Shown here one piece after another: positions 12,465-25,700 of a DNA stretch of 64,000 nucleotides. Position 1 is the stretch's first letter, and every line of letters starts with the position of its first letter. The notes beneath the pieces were generated by a model, which was not told the DNA's origin, searched no databases, and saw only the letters and a program-made list of their open reading frames with translations. A program made the translations under genes and the position numbers. Source of the DNA: Penicillium oxalicum (taxonomy: Eukaryota; Ascomycota; Eurotiomycetes; Eurotiales; Aspergillaceae); contig NC_064654.1 of the NCBI RefSeq assembly GCF_001723175.1, positions 1,612,001 through 1,676,000 of the forward strand, written 5' to 3'.

Positions 12465-13199
12465 TATTACGGACCTCAAAGAAGCGCGGGGGCCGCAGTT
12501 ATTTGAGTGACGACTAAGGACCAATCATTCTACGGACACTAGGGAATAGCGTTATCACGTGCGTTTCGGTATACTTAGGCGTGCCCCGAGGGACCCGGGG
12601 AGGAGACATTCAGGGCAGGCACCAGAAGCAGCCTACAGCTAACCGACACAAACGATACCCTCTTACTCTATGAGACGGTTAGCGCGACGCAGGAAACGGC
12701 CGCCATTTTACTAGCACCGGAATTACACCCCAAGTGCGAGTAACTAGTAACTTATCACGTGACTATATCCTATCGGTGATAGGATGGACTCATCGGTGAT
12801 GAGTCCTAGCGCATCACTGATAAGTCTCGACTCATCAGTGATAGGAAGGACTAGATATATAAGGACACTCTTTTTAGCATCATATATTTAGTTCTTCGCG
12901 ATCAATTGCACATTGTTACTTGGTTACTACCTTGAAGCACTTTGCACTCCACGGTTCAACTCTAAGACAAACCCAACCTACAGGTAGGGGATTCACTCAG
13001 TAGTAACACTTAGTGATTGACCTACTTGGCGCGCACCTCTGGCACGTCTTGCAAGACACTCGACAGGATCCAACCCGCAGTAAGGCTTGCGAAGCAACGG
13101 TACGATTGAGAGACTAGGTCTTAGGATTGGAAGTTAGGATAGCAGGCAAGTATCGGCCCAGGACGTTCTAACTCACAGTGACCAGTCGGCACCGCGTAA
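12465..13199 (+). repeat. 3' LTR of element B
   Basis: It begins TATTACGGACC (RIP form of TGTTACGGACC) and ends GCGTAA, lacking the last CA. The two LTRs of B differ at scattered, mostly transition sites. Right after it, at 13200, the interrupted LTR of element A resumes with AGGCACATAGAA. Confidence 0.9.
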
Positions 13200-13786
13200 A
13201 GGCACATAGAATAGCCTATAGCTAACCGATATAAACGATACCCTCTTACTCTATAAGACGGTTAGCGCGACGCAGGAAACGGCCGCTATTTTACTAGCAC
13301 CGGAATTATACTCTAAGTACGAGTGACTAGTAACTTATTACGTGACTATATCCTATTAGTAATAGGATAGACTCATCGGTAATAAGTCCTAGCGTATCAC
13401 TAATAAGTCTCGACTTATCAGTAATAGGAAGGACTAGATATATAAGGACACTCTTTTTAGTATTATATATTTAGTTCTTCGCGATTAATTATATATTATT
13501 ACTTAGTTACTACCTTGAAGCACTTTGTACTCCACGGTTTAACTCTAAGACAAACCCAACCTACAGGTAGGGGATTTACTTAGTAGTAATACTTAGTAAT
13601 TAACCTACTTAGCGCGCACCTCTGGCACGTCTTGCAAGACACTCGACAGGATCCAACCCGCAGTAAGGCTTTACGAAGCAACGGTACGATTAAGAGACTA
13701 GGTCTTAGGATTGGAAGTTAGGATAGCAGGCAAGTATCGGCCCAGGACGTTCTAAACTCATAGTGACCAGTCGGCACCGCGTAACA
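13200..13786 (+). repeat. 3' LTR of element A, second part
   Basis: It corresponds to LTR positions from about 152 to the end and closes with GTAACA at 13781-13786. Together with 5475-5629 it makes one complete LTR split by element B. RIP is dense in most of it, but the stretch around 13611-13670 keeps its CA and TG dinucleotides, giving a patchy pattern. Confidence 0.85.
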
Positions 13787-14497
13787 CGGGGGCCGCAGTT
13801 ATTTAAGTGACGACTAAGGACCAATCATTCTACGGACACTAGGGAATAGCGTTATCACGTGCGTTTCGGTATACTTAGGCGTGCCCCGAGGGACCCGAGG
13901 AGGAGACATCCAGGGTAGGCACCAGAAGCAGCCTATAGCTAACCGACATAAACGATACCCTCTTACTCTATAAGACGGTTAGCGCGACGCAGGAAACGGC
14001 CGCTATTTTACTAGCACCGGAATTACACCCTAAGTACGAGTAACTAGTAACTTATCGTAACTATATCCTATCGGTAATAGGATAGACTTATCGGTAAAGT
14101 CCTAGCGTATTAGTAATAAGTCTCGACTTATTAGTAATAGGAAGGACTAGATATATAAGGACACTCTTTTTAGTATTATATATTTAGTTCTTCGCGATTA
14201 ATTATATATTATTACTTAGTTACTACCTTAAAGCACTTTGCACTCTACGGTTAACTCTAAGATAAACCTAACCTATAGGTAGGGGATTCACTTAGTAGTA
14301 ATACTTAGTAATTAACCTACTTAGCGCGTACCTCTAGCACGTCTTGCAAGATACTTAACAGGATCTAACCTATAGTAAGGCTTTACGAAGTAACGGTACG
14401 ATTAAGAGACTAGGTCTTAGGATTAGAAGTTAGGATAGTAGGTAAGTATCAGCCTAGGACGTTCTAACTTATAGTAACTAGTCGGCACCGCGTAATA
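13787..14497 (+). repeat. 5' LTR of element C, first 22 bp missing
   Basis: It starts CGGGGGCCGCAG, which is LTR position 23, immediately after the GTAACA end of the preceding LTR. It ends GTAATA (RIP form of GTAACA). The first ~140 bp keep CA dinucleotides while the rest is heavily RIPed. Confidence 0.85.
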
Positions 14498-17400
14498 TAT
14501 TAATCGCCCTGTCTTTAGACCGTAAAGCATAGTTATTATAGTAGGTAACGATAGTACCCCGAAAGGAAAAACTCCTACTCGAACCACGATAACGAACCCG
14601 ACTTAGACGACGAACGTGATATAGAGATTCAGAATCTTAAAACTATCGTCGGATAACTTCGAGAACACCTTAATTAACTAGGCGCGAACTATAATATCTA
14701 TTCGATAAGCGTAAAGGACTACTTAGAGTAACTCTATACTTAAGTCGTCGCTTTAGCCCTAGTAACTACTTAGAGTACCTAAGCTCCCGAAGGCTAAGAC
14801 CTTCGATAGTAAAGACAGAAATTGCGAGGATTCCTAACGCAGATAGATATCTATATCGTTAATAAAGGACGCCTCGTTAGCGAAGGTAGCAAGGTTATTT
14901 TCGTATTAGCCTACCTACAAGGATAGGTATAGGACTAGCTCGAACTATATATCCGCGAGTACTACGAAAAAGATAGCGATAAATAGAACACGACTACGTA
15001 ATAATTTCTTAGTAGCTATACTACGTTTCGATAGCACCTCGAACGAACTTTTAGCGATATTAATACTAAGAAGATAGCTAAACGCAAATTAAAACGAATT
15101 CGATAAACTAGGTTAGTATCCGCCTATATAGCCGAGTTTATATAACTTATAGCGATACTATAATAGGAAGACTACGCTTTAATTCCGTACTACGACACGG
15201 ACTTAAACCCTATATTAAGGACGAGCTTACGCGGATCGATCGACTAGATACTATAGAAAAACTTATCGACGTAGTAGTACGAATCGATAATCGCCTATAC
15301 GATCGATAAATAGAAAAAAGGGAAATTAAAGGATAGCGCTAAGGCACTAGCCGACTATTATACTATTAGTATAATAAACGACTAAAGACCTATAAGGGAT
15401 AGCGACCCCTATAGACTAAAGCTAATAGAGCTCGACGTAGCGAGACTCCTAAGTAATAAAGAGAAACGACGAAGAGATAATAACTTATACTTTAAATATA
15501 GAAAAGCAGGGTATAGGGCGCGTAAGTACAAGGAAAAGTATAATAACGCAAAGCTATAGGCGCGTAAGCGTAGCGAAAGACGTAATAACGCAAGGCTATA
15601 ATAAATAAGGGTAACCTAGGACGATTAGGTTCCTTAGTAGCTACGAGCTACCGACGATAGCTCTAAGACGCCGCTACGTAATAGTAAGAAGGTACGTATC
15701 TACTACCGCGAAGGGGACTAGGCGAGTATACAAACTAAACTAAGAAGGGTAAAACCTTAGATACCTTCGACGACTACGAAGAACGCGGAAGTAATACGAT
15801 AAATTACTAAGGATATAACCCCTAGAACCTTTATAGATATATAGTTTACCGCGGCCTAATTAGCGCAGAGCACGCGACGAAGAATTTCCCGAAATAGATT
15901 AGGAGAATATCGAGAGTTAAGGGTAGACCTAGTACGGTCTATAGGACCCTACCGACTCCTAGGAGTTATCCTACGAAACCTAGGAAGGAGCGGGACGGAC
16001 CCGGAATACTAAGCGAGAACCTAGGAACTCTAGAAATCCTAGAAACTCTACCGTAGTTCCTAGGGAAGGATACTACTATATAGCCTTAAGAAAGAAACCC
16101 CTAAGAGAATACAGAATAATATCTATATAATAACCTAAGGTATATATATAAAGGATACGCACGATACCCTTAGCACGATCTTAGAGCCGTATAGTAGGTT
16201 ATTACGATAATAGATACTAGGTATATATATTAGGGAAGGTCGAGAGGAGCCTCGAACCTAGACCTCTATAATAGGAAAAGAAACCTAACTAGAAACTAGA
16301 ATACGTAGGAGTCTAGTTTAGAAAAAGAAAACTACGCGACGAATAGCGGTAACTCGTATAGCGATAGTATAGGGACGATATATAAGGATTACGGCTAATA
16401 TTATACTTAGATTAACTATAGTAATAATCGACTCGGGAGTAGCTAGTAACTTTATAGATCCTAGGTATAAGAACCGCTATTAGATTAAAGGACAAGAAAA
16501 ACCCTAGGTCGTGCTAATTATCGGACTTAACGGAGAAAGTCTTAGACTAGGGATTACCTACGAAAGCGGACCCTACTAATAGTTATTAGAGACTACTTCG
16601 AAATTATTAACTTCGACGTAACCCTACTAGGATAGTACGATATCGTTTTAGGCGTTCCTTAGTTAAGGAAGTATAACCCGATATTAACTAGTAAACTAAT
16701 AACCTACTCTTTAGGTATAACTATCGAGTCACGAGCGAGAAATAGACTAGAAGGAAATAAAATACGCTAACGATACTTAGCTATAGGGTAGTAGGTACTT
16801 ATAAGAACCCTTACGAAGGCGAACTTAAGAGGAGTTTTCGGCTAGGAGGTAGGCCTAATAGAAACACGATCAATACACGAGATATCGCGATAGTTAAGTA
16901 AGAAAGTAATATAACCGACTAGGAACTAGAGGAATATATCCTCGTTCACGACGTAGTAATAGCTCTATACGCTACGAAGCGCTAGAAGAAGAACATAAAA
17001 TACTAGCGGAATATACGGAATTCTAAGACGTATTTACGCTACTAAGGGATAGTAAGCTACTAGAGTATAGTCCGTTCGACTATAAGATAAAGATTAAGGA
17101 TAGCGAGGAACTAAAGTTTATACTATCTACCTATATCGCAGAAAGAGTTAGCGATACTAGAAGAATATATTAAGGATAACCTTAAGAAGGGGAATATTTA
17201 ATACTCGAAATCTTTAGCAGGATATCTAATCCTATTTATACCGAAGAAAGGAGGGGAACTTAGAATATACGTTAACTACCGATAGCTTAACGATATTACG
17301 ATTAAGGACTAGTACCTATTACCGTTAATTAACGAAATCTAAGATATTATTTAAGGAGCGAAATATTTTAGTAAGTACGATATTACTAACGCGTATAATC

Positions 17401-20400
17401 GACTCCGAATTAAGGAAGGAGATAAATAGAAGACGCGTTCAGAACTAAATATAGGTACTAGTATAAGGTTATACCGTTTAGTCTTACTAATATACCCGTA
17501 TTATTTTAACGGTTTATCTTCTATATTCTATAAGGATACCTCGATAAGTTCGTGATCGTATACCTCGACGATATCCTAGTATTCTCTAAAACCGAGGAAG
17601 AATATATCGAGTATAATAGGAAAGTACTATAACGACTTAGGGAAGCAAGGTAACGCTTAAACTTAAGAAATACGAGTTTTATATCTAACAGACAAGTTTC
17701 CTCGGATATACTATTAGCCCTAACAGACTAGGAATAGAACAAGATAAAGTTAAGAGTATACTCGAATAGCTAACGCTAATATACGTTAAGGACGTACAGA
17801 GTTTTCTTAGACTTACGAATTACTATCGAAAATTAATACTGTAGTACTTAAAGTATAGTAGGACTATACTATTTACTAAAAAGGGATACTTCTAGTAGGA
17901 CGAAGAAGCAGAAAAATTATTTACTATACTTAAGGAATATATAATAAAAAGGCAGGAGAAGCGATCCTAGCTATATTTAACTACGATATACTAATTATTA
18001 TAGAAACCGACGTATCTGATTTCGCGCTTAGAGTATAGCTTATATAACTAGGATAAGATAGTAAGCTTAGACCTATCGCTTTCTAGTCTCGTAAGATAAT
18101 ACCCGCGGAAATAACTACGACGTATACGATAAGGAACTACTAGCTATAGTATTAGTATTTTAGACGTAGAGAGCCTACTTAGAAGGGGCTAAGTATATAG
18201 TAATTTCGACAGATTACTATAATCTTACGTACTTTACGACTACGAAGAAACTTATAAGGCGATAAGCTAGATAGGCGGAGACCTTAGCCTAATACGACTT
18301 TAAGATCGTATACTATAAAGGGACCGAAAACGGTCGCGGACGCGCTTAGTACGACCCGACTATAAACTAGGTACTAAGGAGGTAGTACTAGTAATCTTAG
18401 TAAAAGATAACGAAGGAAATATCGTCTATAATTACTAGACGCTCGTAGCGACTAGCGAGGTCTAGAACGACGAATAGATCGAAAGGATTCGAGATATACG
18501 GACCGACGAATTACTATAAAAGGTTCTAGGTAATAATATAGCCCTAACGAATAATAGCTTAGTCTATATTTATAGACTAGTATACGTTCCTAGAAACCTC
18601 TAAATATAGATTATATAGCTATATCATACGAACTAATATAGGGACCCTAGTATCGAAAAAACTATCGAAAAGATTACGCGGAATTACTATATTCCGGTAC
18701 TATACAGAAAAGTCCGGAGGTATATTTAGTAATATAACTCGTGTTAACGAAACAAGACGTTACGATACGTACTATACAGAGAGATAGAATTAGCCGAAGT
18801 ACTATAATAACTATAGGAATAGATTATAATAGACTTTATAACGAAGTTACCTCTTAGAAGGAAATAATATAATAATAGTAGTCGTCGATCGACTAACTAA
18901 GTACGTATATATAATACCGATAACGGAAACTATCGATATACGATAGATAGCTAACCTACTACTTAAATATATATTTACTAACTATAGAAACCGAGCAAGA
19001 TTACCTCGGACAGAGATAAACTATTTATATCGAATATATAGTAGTTATTAGCGGATTAACTCGGTATTAAGTATAGACTCTCTACCGCGTACTACCCGTA
19101 AACTAACGGATAAACCGAAAGAGTTAACTAAACTCTAGAATAATACCTACGATACTATATTAATTACTAATAGGATAACTAGGCAGGATTATTACTAATA
19201 GCGTAGTTAGCGTATAATAACGCTATATACGCTACTACTAGAGAAATACTATTCTTCGCTAACTATAGGTTTAATCCTACTATTATCGGGAAAACTATCG
19301 GAAAATAGCTACTCGCAGAATCGTCGAGACTACTAGCGACTAGGCTTAAGTAACTATATTTATAACTAATAAGGGATATCGAGTTTCTTAATCTGTGTAT
19401 AAAAAACTACTACGATTAGTCGCGCTAGGAGGCGCCGGACTTTCGAAAGGGGGAGAAAGTTTACCTCTTATAACGTAATATTCGCACTATACGACCTAGC
19501 GCAAAGCTCGACTACCTTAAATTAGGACTATTTAAAATCGAAGCAAAAATAGGACCGCTTAATTACCGATTAAAGCTACCTAATAGTATAACGTATCTAT
19601 ACTATATTTTATATCTTATTATTAGAAAAAGTACCTAAGAACGCTAAAATCGCTACTAACGTAGAAATCGGAGAAGAAACCGAAAATAAATATAAGGTCG
19701 AAGAAATCCTAGATACTAACAAAATTAGCGGAAAGCCTTACTACTTAGTAAAGTAGAAAGGATACGATACCTTAGAAAATATATAGGAACCTATTAAGAA
19801 CCTAAGGGGCTACTACTAGCTAGTTCGACGGTTTTACCGATAGGAGAGGGCGACCTAGTATTCCTAACTAACTAAGAGGAATCTAGGTCGGCCTAAGAAA
19901 AGGAAGGATTATTTAATAACTAAGTTAGAGTAGGATCCTCTAACTATAAGACTTAGCTCGCTATAGTAGATAAAGGAACCCTAGTCGCGTATAGGTACTC
20001 TCTGTAGTACGCTTATTTTTTCGGATTCGAGACGCTCTTATTCGAGCCTCTCTTTTTTAAGGCGTTCGCGCTCTTTAACCTCGCGACGCTCTAACTCTTC
20101 TAACTTAGGCGACTTCCTTAAAGTCTCGAGCGATAAAATCGCTAGCACGTTTTTGTAATAAACGTTTCTGCTTTCGGAGCTAAAGGAGCTTAGCTAGGAT
20201 AGCCTCCTCCTCCTCTTAATTTAATTTTAAGACTTAACTAAACAATACTACTCTATATTAGTAAACGAAGGAGTAGTATTATATACTTTATACTATCGCT
20301 AGCGCGTATATAGTTACTATAGCGATCAGAATAATTAGCGTAGATATATACGTTTTAAACGAACGTAATATTCGCAAGGAATTATAGATTAAAAACCTTC

Positions 20401-20574
20401 GTCTTCGATATAACGAGTTAAAGCGTTCTTACGAATAGAAGCCTTAGAAGATATAGTTAGTAGAATAGGCTATAAGAAAAGAAATAGGAAGAAAATAGAA
20501 AAATAGCAAATAAACCTAAGAGAATACTAACGCTTAAATCCTTTAAGGATAAAGGATAGGGAAGGAGGGGATAA

Positions 20575-21310
20575 TATTATAGACCTTAAAGAAGCGTAGG
20601 GGCTATAGTTATTTAAGTAACGACTAAGGACTAATTATTCTACGGATACTAGGGAATAGCGTTATTATATACGTTTTAGTATATTTAGGCGTGCCCCGAG
20701 GGACCTAAGGAGGAGATATCTAGGGTAGGCACTAGAAGTAGCCTATAGCTAACCGACACAAATAATACCCTCTTACTCTATAAGACGGTTAGCGCGATAT
20801 AGGAAACGGCCGCTATTTTACTAGCACCGGAATTATACCCTAAGTACAGGTAGCTAGTACTTATTACGTAACTATATCCTATCGGTAATAGGATAGACTT
20901 ATCGGTAATAAGTCCTAGCGTATTAGTAATAAGTCTCGACTTATTAGTAATAGGAAGGACTAGATATATAAGGACACTCTTTTTAGTATTATGTATTTAG
21001 TTCTTCGCGATTAATTGCATATTATTACTTAGTTACTACCTTAAAGTACTTTATACTCTATAGTCTAACTCTAAGACAAACCTAACCTATAGGTAGGGGA
21101 TTTACTTAGTAGTAACACTTAGTGATTAACCTACTTAGCGCGTACCTCTAGCACGTCTTGCAAGACACTCAACAGGATCCAACCTATAGTAAGGCTTTAC
21201 GAAGCAACAGTACGATTAAGAGACTAGGTCTTAGGATTAGAAGTTAGGATAGCAGGTAAGTATCGGCTAGGACGTTCTAACTCATAGTGACCAGTCGGCA
21301 CTGCGTAACA
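20575..21310 (+). repeat. 3' LTR of element C
   Basis: It begins TATTATAGACC after the purine tract GGATAGGGAAGGAGGGG and ends GTAACA at 21305-21310. The length of 736 bp equals that of the B 5' LTR. The sequence following it (CCCGACTATAAT) is unrelated to the family. Confidence 0.88.
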
Positions 21311-22435
21311 CCCGACTATAATACCTACTCTAATATAAGCCTAGATACCTACGAAGAAATCTAAATTTTATAAACTTCCTATACTTTAAAAATTCTACCT
21401 CTCTAACAGGAGGAAGGGGATATAATCTTCTACCTCCTTAAGTCAAATTCCTAAAAGACCTAGAATTACGCGAGGGACGAATTTTTCCCTAATCCGCTCT
21501 AATCCCTCTAAGTATACTACTAACTATACTAGAGGACTAAAATATCCTTTAATTTTATAACCTTCCTAATATCGCAAAATTTTCCAATATAACCGAGGAA
21601 AAGAGCCCCTAATACTCGACCGGATCCTAAAATCTAAATCCCTAGAGACCTAATTCCTAACTAGGAAGGAATTTTTTCACGCTAGAACCCGGATAGTCTA
21701 ATCCTGTTAATTAAGAGAAGGACTATACTAGGGTAATTCCTACCTACGCTAGAATCTAACCTAAATCCTACTATTAAAAAGTCTAAGATACTATCCTAAT
21801 TAATTTAACTATAACTCCCCCTCTAGTAGTAATTCCTTAGAGGTTCCGTAGCTACCTAATATTATAAGCTTTATTAGCGGACCCTATCGATACTATTATA
21901 ATAAATTAACTAGATTTCACGAGCGACTAGAGACGCTCTATCTCTCTAGTAAGAAGAAGCCTACGGAGATATACTCCGAGATAACTTATAGAAGGAATAG
22001 TTAGATATACTATAAAAGGACTAGTTAAGGAAGAGTATAAAGAGAGAACGAAAGGAAGTTTATGCTTCGCTACGTCTACCGAAGATAACTTAATTAGACC
22101 TAGTATATTAAGCACGGCTACTAAGATAATACGGTCGGTAATAGTTAAAATCCCTTAAATCTATAGGGAAGCTATAAAATCCTAATTCGCCGATTAATAG
22201 CTTAAAGCCGAAGAGACCTAATTAAAGAAGTTTAAATTATCTAATATAATAACTTTAGTAACTAAACCCCTAAAAGATACTAAAATCCTTCTAGGTAAAT
22301 AAGTCTATAATATTAAATAGGATACCGAAGGATATATCCTAGAATTCTGTGCTAGATAGGTTATATATAGTAACCGCTAAAGTCTAGGCGTAGACTTCTA
22401 ACCTAATAAAAGATATACCCTAGTTATCTTAGATA
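21311..22435 (+). mobile_element. Ty1/Copia remnant, left part (interrupted by element D)
   Basis: This A+T-rich, RIP-worn stretch contains the N-terminal part of a Copia reverse transcriptase at about 22190-22430. Readable pieces are TLVTKPLKDTKILLGK and, after a stop, DTEGYILEFCARWV, matching the Copia pattern where a Trp/Leu-rich block leads to K-x-D-x-G-x(3)-YKARLV. The sequence then breaks at the AGATA flank (22431-22435) and continues at 29812. From 21311 to about 22080 no domain could be assigned; it is probably the variable integrase-RT linker or unrelated debris. No 5' LTR is seen. Confidence 0.65.
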
Positions 22436-22587
22436 TGAGATCCCGGAAGGGTGGTCACGTGAGTCATGACTCACGTGAGTACCCCCGTTCGGCCCCGTAT
22501 AGCCCCGTGACTGTCCTTACAGACCCGATTTTAAGAGATACTATAGAGATACTCCAAAAATCAACCTTTCTTTACTCTTCGAATCAT
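22436..22587 (+). repeat. 5' LTR of element D
   Basis: It begins TGAGATCCCGGAAGG and ends near CTTCGAATCA. It matches 29659-29811 with only a few C/T and indel differences. It contains a 24-bp perfect palindrome (22455-22478). Confidence 0.88.
22455..22478 (+). promoter_or_regulatory. 24-bp perfect palindrome with paired E-boxes and AP-1/Gcn4-like sites
   Basis: Two CACGTG boxes flank GTGAGTCATGACTCAC, which holds TGAGTCA and TGACTCA overlapping at the centre. The sequence is self-complementary over 24 bp. The 3' LTR copy (29678-29701) has a single C-to-T change in the right arm. The position near the start of a short LTR suggests a U3 enhancer; the cognate bHLH or bZIP factors are not known. 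Confidence 0.7.
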
Positions 22588-22590
22588 ATC

Positions 22591-22603
22591 TGGTAGCAAA
22601 CCC
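22591..22603 (+). promoter_or_regulatory. Primer-binding site of element D
   Basis: TGGTAGCAAACCC lies four bases after the 5' LTR. It starts with the TGG that pairs with the CCA end of a tRNA, so D probably uses a tRNA primer, unlike family A/B/C. The tRNA was not identified. Confidence 0.5.
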
Positions 22604-22759
22604 TTAAAAGGAGGCGCCTTCTACGGCCCTCCCCGGAGGGGGGACCCCTTCCGAAAGGAAGCGCGAAGCCCTATATACTTCTCCCTCCCTCCCTGATCCT
22701 TACAAAAATACACTCGTGAGAAGGAAGGCAACCCTTATCTAAAGGACTCACGAACGAAG

Positions 22760-25700
22760 ATGATAAGGGACCGGCTTAGGGGGGACCTCGTGAACCCTCG
22801 AAAAACGGTCCCGGGGGAGGAGGGCGTTTACCCCCGATATAGCCCTTACGGCCCCGCCTCTCCTCCTACGTTACCGATCCGCTATAATACCCGAGGACCT
22901 CGGTTACTAGCAGACCCTTACTACCTTCTCAGAAGAGTCCGGACACCCCTATACGGCTCCTTACGGACCCTTACCTAGGAATAAACTATAAGAAAGGGGA
23001 AACCCCTATAGGTATAGAGGCTACTATTCACGATACTCCCTGTATTCTCCTTATCCTTCCTATTTCTAATAGATACTACTTCGACTTACGGACCTGCCTC
23101 CGCGGACCCTCTCCCGCGAGAGGAACGCCTAAATACTCCTAAAACCGACCGGGCCCTCTCCTTCTTGCCTCCGATCGTGGCTAAAGCCTGCCGAAACGTA
23201 GCTTCGAAACTATATCCCGGACGACTACGCTAAGGCCGTGCAGGATATTAAGACTACCGCCTTTAGTGTCTACCTATAACAGAACGGTACCTAGGCGTAG
23301 TCGAATACCTCCTCTTCCTCCCGGGCGGCGCCCGCTACTACCCCGGAGGAGACCGACTAAACTAGCTCTTCTCCGTCTCCGGTAGTTAGCTTAAATCTCC
23401 TAGAGATCCGCAAGGTCTTAATAAAAAAGGTGCCTAGTATCCGTCCCTACTCGGGAACGATCGCCTAAGACGCCGCTCGCGTGTACCTGCGCGATTACGA
23501 AAGGTTCTTCTATAAGGTCTCGTACCTCGTAGGCGCAGGAATTCCGGACACCGACAAAATTATCTACGCCTAAGGGTCCCTAACCGGGCGAGCTAAGAAG
23601 GTATAGAATACCTATCGCTAACAGATCGTTAACCAGTACGCGGAACCGATTAAGACCTAGGAAGGTTATCGCGCCTAGATCCTTCGGGAATTTTCCGAAT
23701 ACCTTAGCCCTAAAAAGCGCTAGGATCGCTTCGCTAATATATATTAAGGATCCCTTACTTTCGCCGAATACGCTATAAATCTAAGTAAGTAGCTATTAAT
23801 ACCGAGGTGCCCCTTCTAGAAGAAGTCGTTATCTAATACCTCCGAAAGGGTGCGAAAGCTACCCTCTAGAAGAAGTAGGCTAAGGATCGCGAATACCCGA
23901 CTACTCTCCGAGCCGTAATCGACCGCTTTATCTAGTATAAGAGGGGAGAAATAATCTCCGGTTAGATCGGAAACTACTCCCCCTCTAAGGCCAGAGACGC
24001 TAATAGCGATTTCCGGATAAACGCTATAGCCAGCGGTCGCGATAGCTCGAGCACGGCCCCGCGAGGGAAGGTACGTAGACGGGCCCCTATAAAATACTAT
24101 ATATACGGGAAGCTAGGTTATATCAAGAGAGACTGCCCTAAGGGAGTCCCTTTATAGCAAAAAAACATAAGCGGCTAGACGAATTAGAGGCCTTCGCTAG
24201 CCGCTCCGAGCCGCCTCTTCGTGCCCCCGCTTCTAGGACCTAACCCCCTCGAACCTAACGCACACGAAGCCTCCCTGCTATCTAAGCGGGTCTCCTACTC
24301 TATTAGGCCCGAGTTAGCCCTCGGGAAGTACTAATACGCGCCCTCTTAGACTCCGGTTCCTCCTATACGTTTATCTCCTCTCGAGCTATAATTAAGAGGA
24401 TCCGTTCGCCTAAAGAAGCCTCCGGACGCCCTCTAGGTAAGGCTACCCGATAGGCGGTCCCTATATACAGAAGGACGCGCTCGCGTCCTACTAAAAATAG
24501 GGATATAGACCGGAAGCGTGAAGGCCTAGATCCTAGATATACCCGACTTAAGATCGTCCTTGTCGGGACTTTCTGAAGTAACAGAACCCGACTATTAATT
24601 AGGTTAGCTCTCGGCTAACTATCCGTGATTACTAGCGAATATACCTTATCGAACCTTGCGAGGCTCGACCTAATCACGAACTCGAAGAAGCGGGTATCTT
24701 CCTAATATCGTCTAAATAGATACGTAAGTAAATACGCAAGAAAGACGAGGGCACCCTTATAATCTCTATTAGGGCTCCTCGAGATAACTCCCCTCCTCTA
24801 GAGGCTCCTATCTTACACCCGGACCCCCGGATCCGGACCCTTATAGGGAAATATAGGAAGATTATCCGCGACGAACTCCCTAATACCTTGCCTCCGGAAA
24901 GGGAGATCTAGTATAATATTAATACTAGCGACGCGAAGCCCGTGAATATCTATACCTATTCTCTCTCTAAAGAGAAACTAGACGAATAGATACGCTAAGT
25001 CGATCTCCTCTTAAAGAAGGGACTAATCCGCCCTTTAGCTAGCCCCTAGGGGTTTCTAGTCCTATTCGCCCCTAAGTCTAATAGCAAGTAGAGGATATAT
25101 ATCGATTACCGTGCCCTAACAACCTAACTAAGAAGAACGGGTATCCGTTCCCCGGATCTAAGACCTTCTCGACTAAATCGGGAGCGTATAGGTCCTAACG
25201 AAGATCGACCTCGCGTCTAGATTCTAGAAGTGCGCCTAACCGACCGCGTAGTGCCTAAAACTACCTTTAACACTATCTAGGGAAAATATAAGTAGCTTGC
25301 GATACCCTTTAGTCTTTAACGCCCCCGCAACCTTCTAGACGGTTATAAACGAGGCCCTTTAGCCCTACTTAGTAAGTTCGTGTCGTGTACCTCGACGATA
25401 TCCTTATCTTCTCGGATAGTATAGAAGAGTATTACGAGCACCTTAAAAAGGTACTCGAGATCCTCGAGAGGGAACGACTGATCGTCTAACTAGGGAAGTA
25501 CGAGATTGTAACTAACGAACTAGAATTCTGCGGATATATCGTCGGGAACGGGAGCGTACGGCTAATACCGGCTAAGATCGATATTATCCGCACGTAGCTA
25601 TAACCTTAGAACGTGTACGAGCTACGATAGTTCCTCGGCCTCGCGATATACTATCGGCGGTTTATCTACGGGTTCGCGGAGATATGCGTGCCCCTGCACG

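Larger units (their letters stand above)
5630..13199 (+). mobile_element. Element B: lightly RIPed, near-complete Ty3/Gypsy chromovirus nested in element A
   Basis: A 7.6-kb element with two ~736-bp LTRs (5630-6365 and 12465-13199), a primer-binding site, gag, pol with chromodomain, an antisense ORF and a polypurine tract. CA and TG dinucleotides are largely kept, unlike the sequence on either side, so it arrived after A had been mutated. Many in-frame TAG codons and several frameshifts show it is also defective. The insertion split the 3' LTR of A. The bases AGG occur on both sides of the element as the visible part of a target duplication, and the terminal CA of the 3' LTR is missing. Confidence 0.9.
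13787..21310 (+). mobile_element. Element C: RIP-saturated copy of the same chromovirus
   Basis: A full-length relative of B with LTRs at 13787-14497 and 20575-21310. It holds the same gag-pol order in RIPed form: the RT box YLDDILVF near 17555-17585, RNase H near 18000-18350, and the chromodomain near 19690-19780. CA and TG are nearly absent in the interior. Small deletions relative to A and B are scattered through pol. The antisense ORF region (about 19950-20385) keeps some cysteine codons of the first CxxC half. It directly abuts the LTR of element A without intervening host DNA. Confidence 0.9.
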
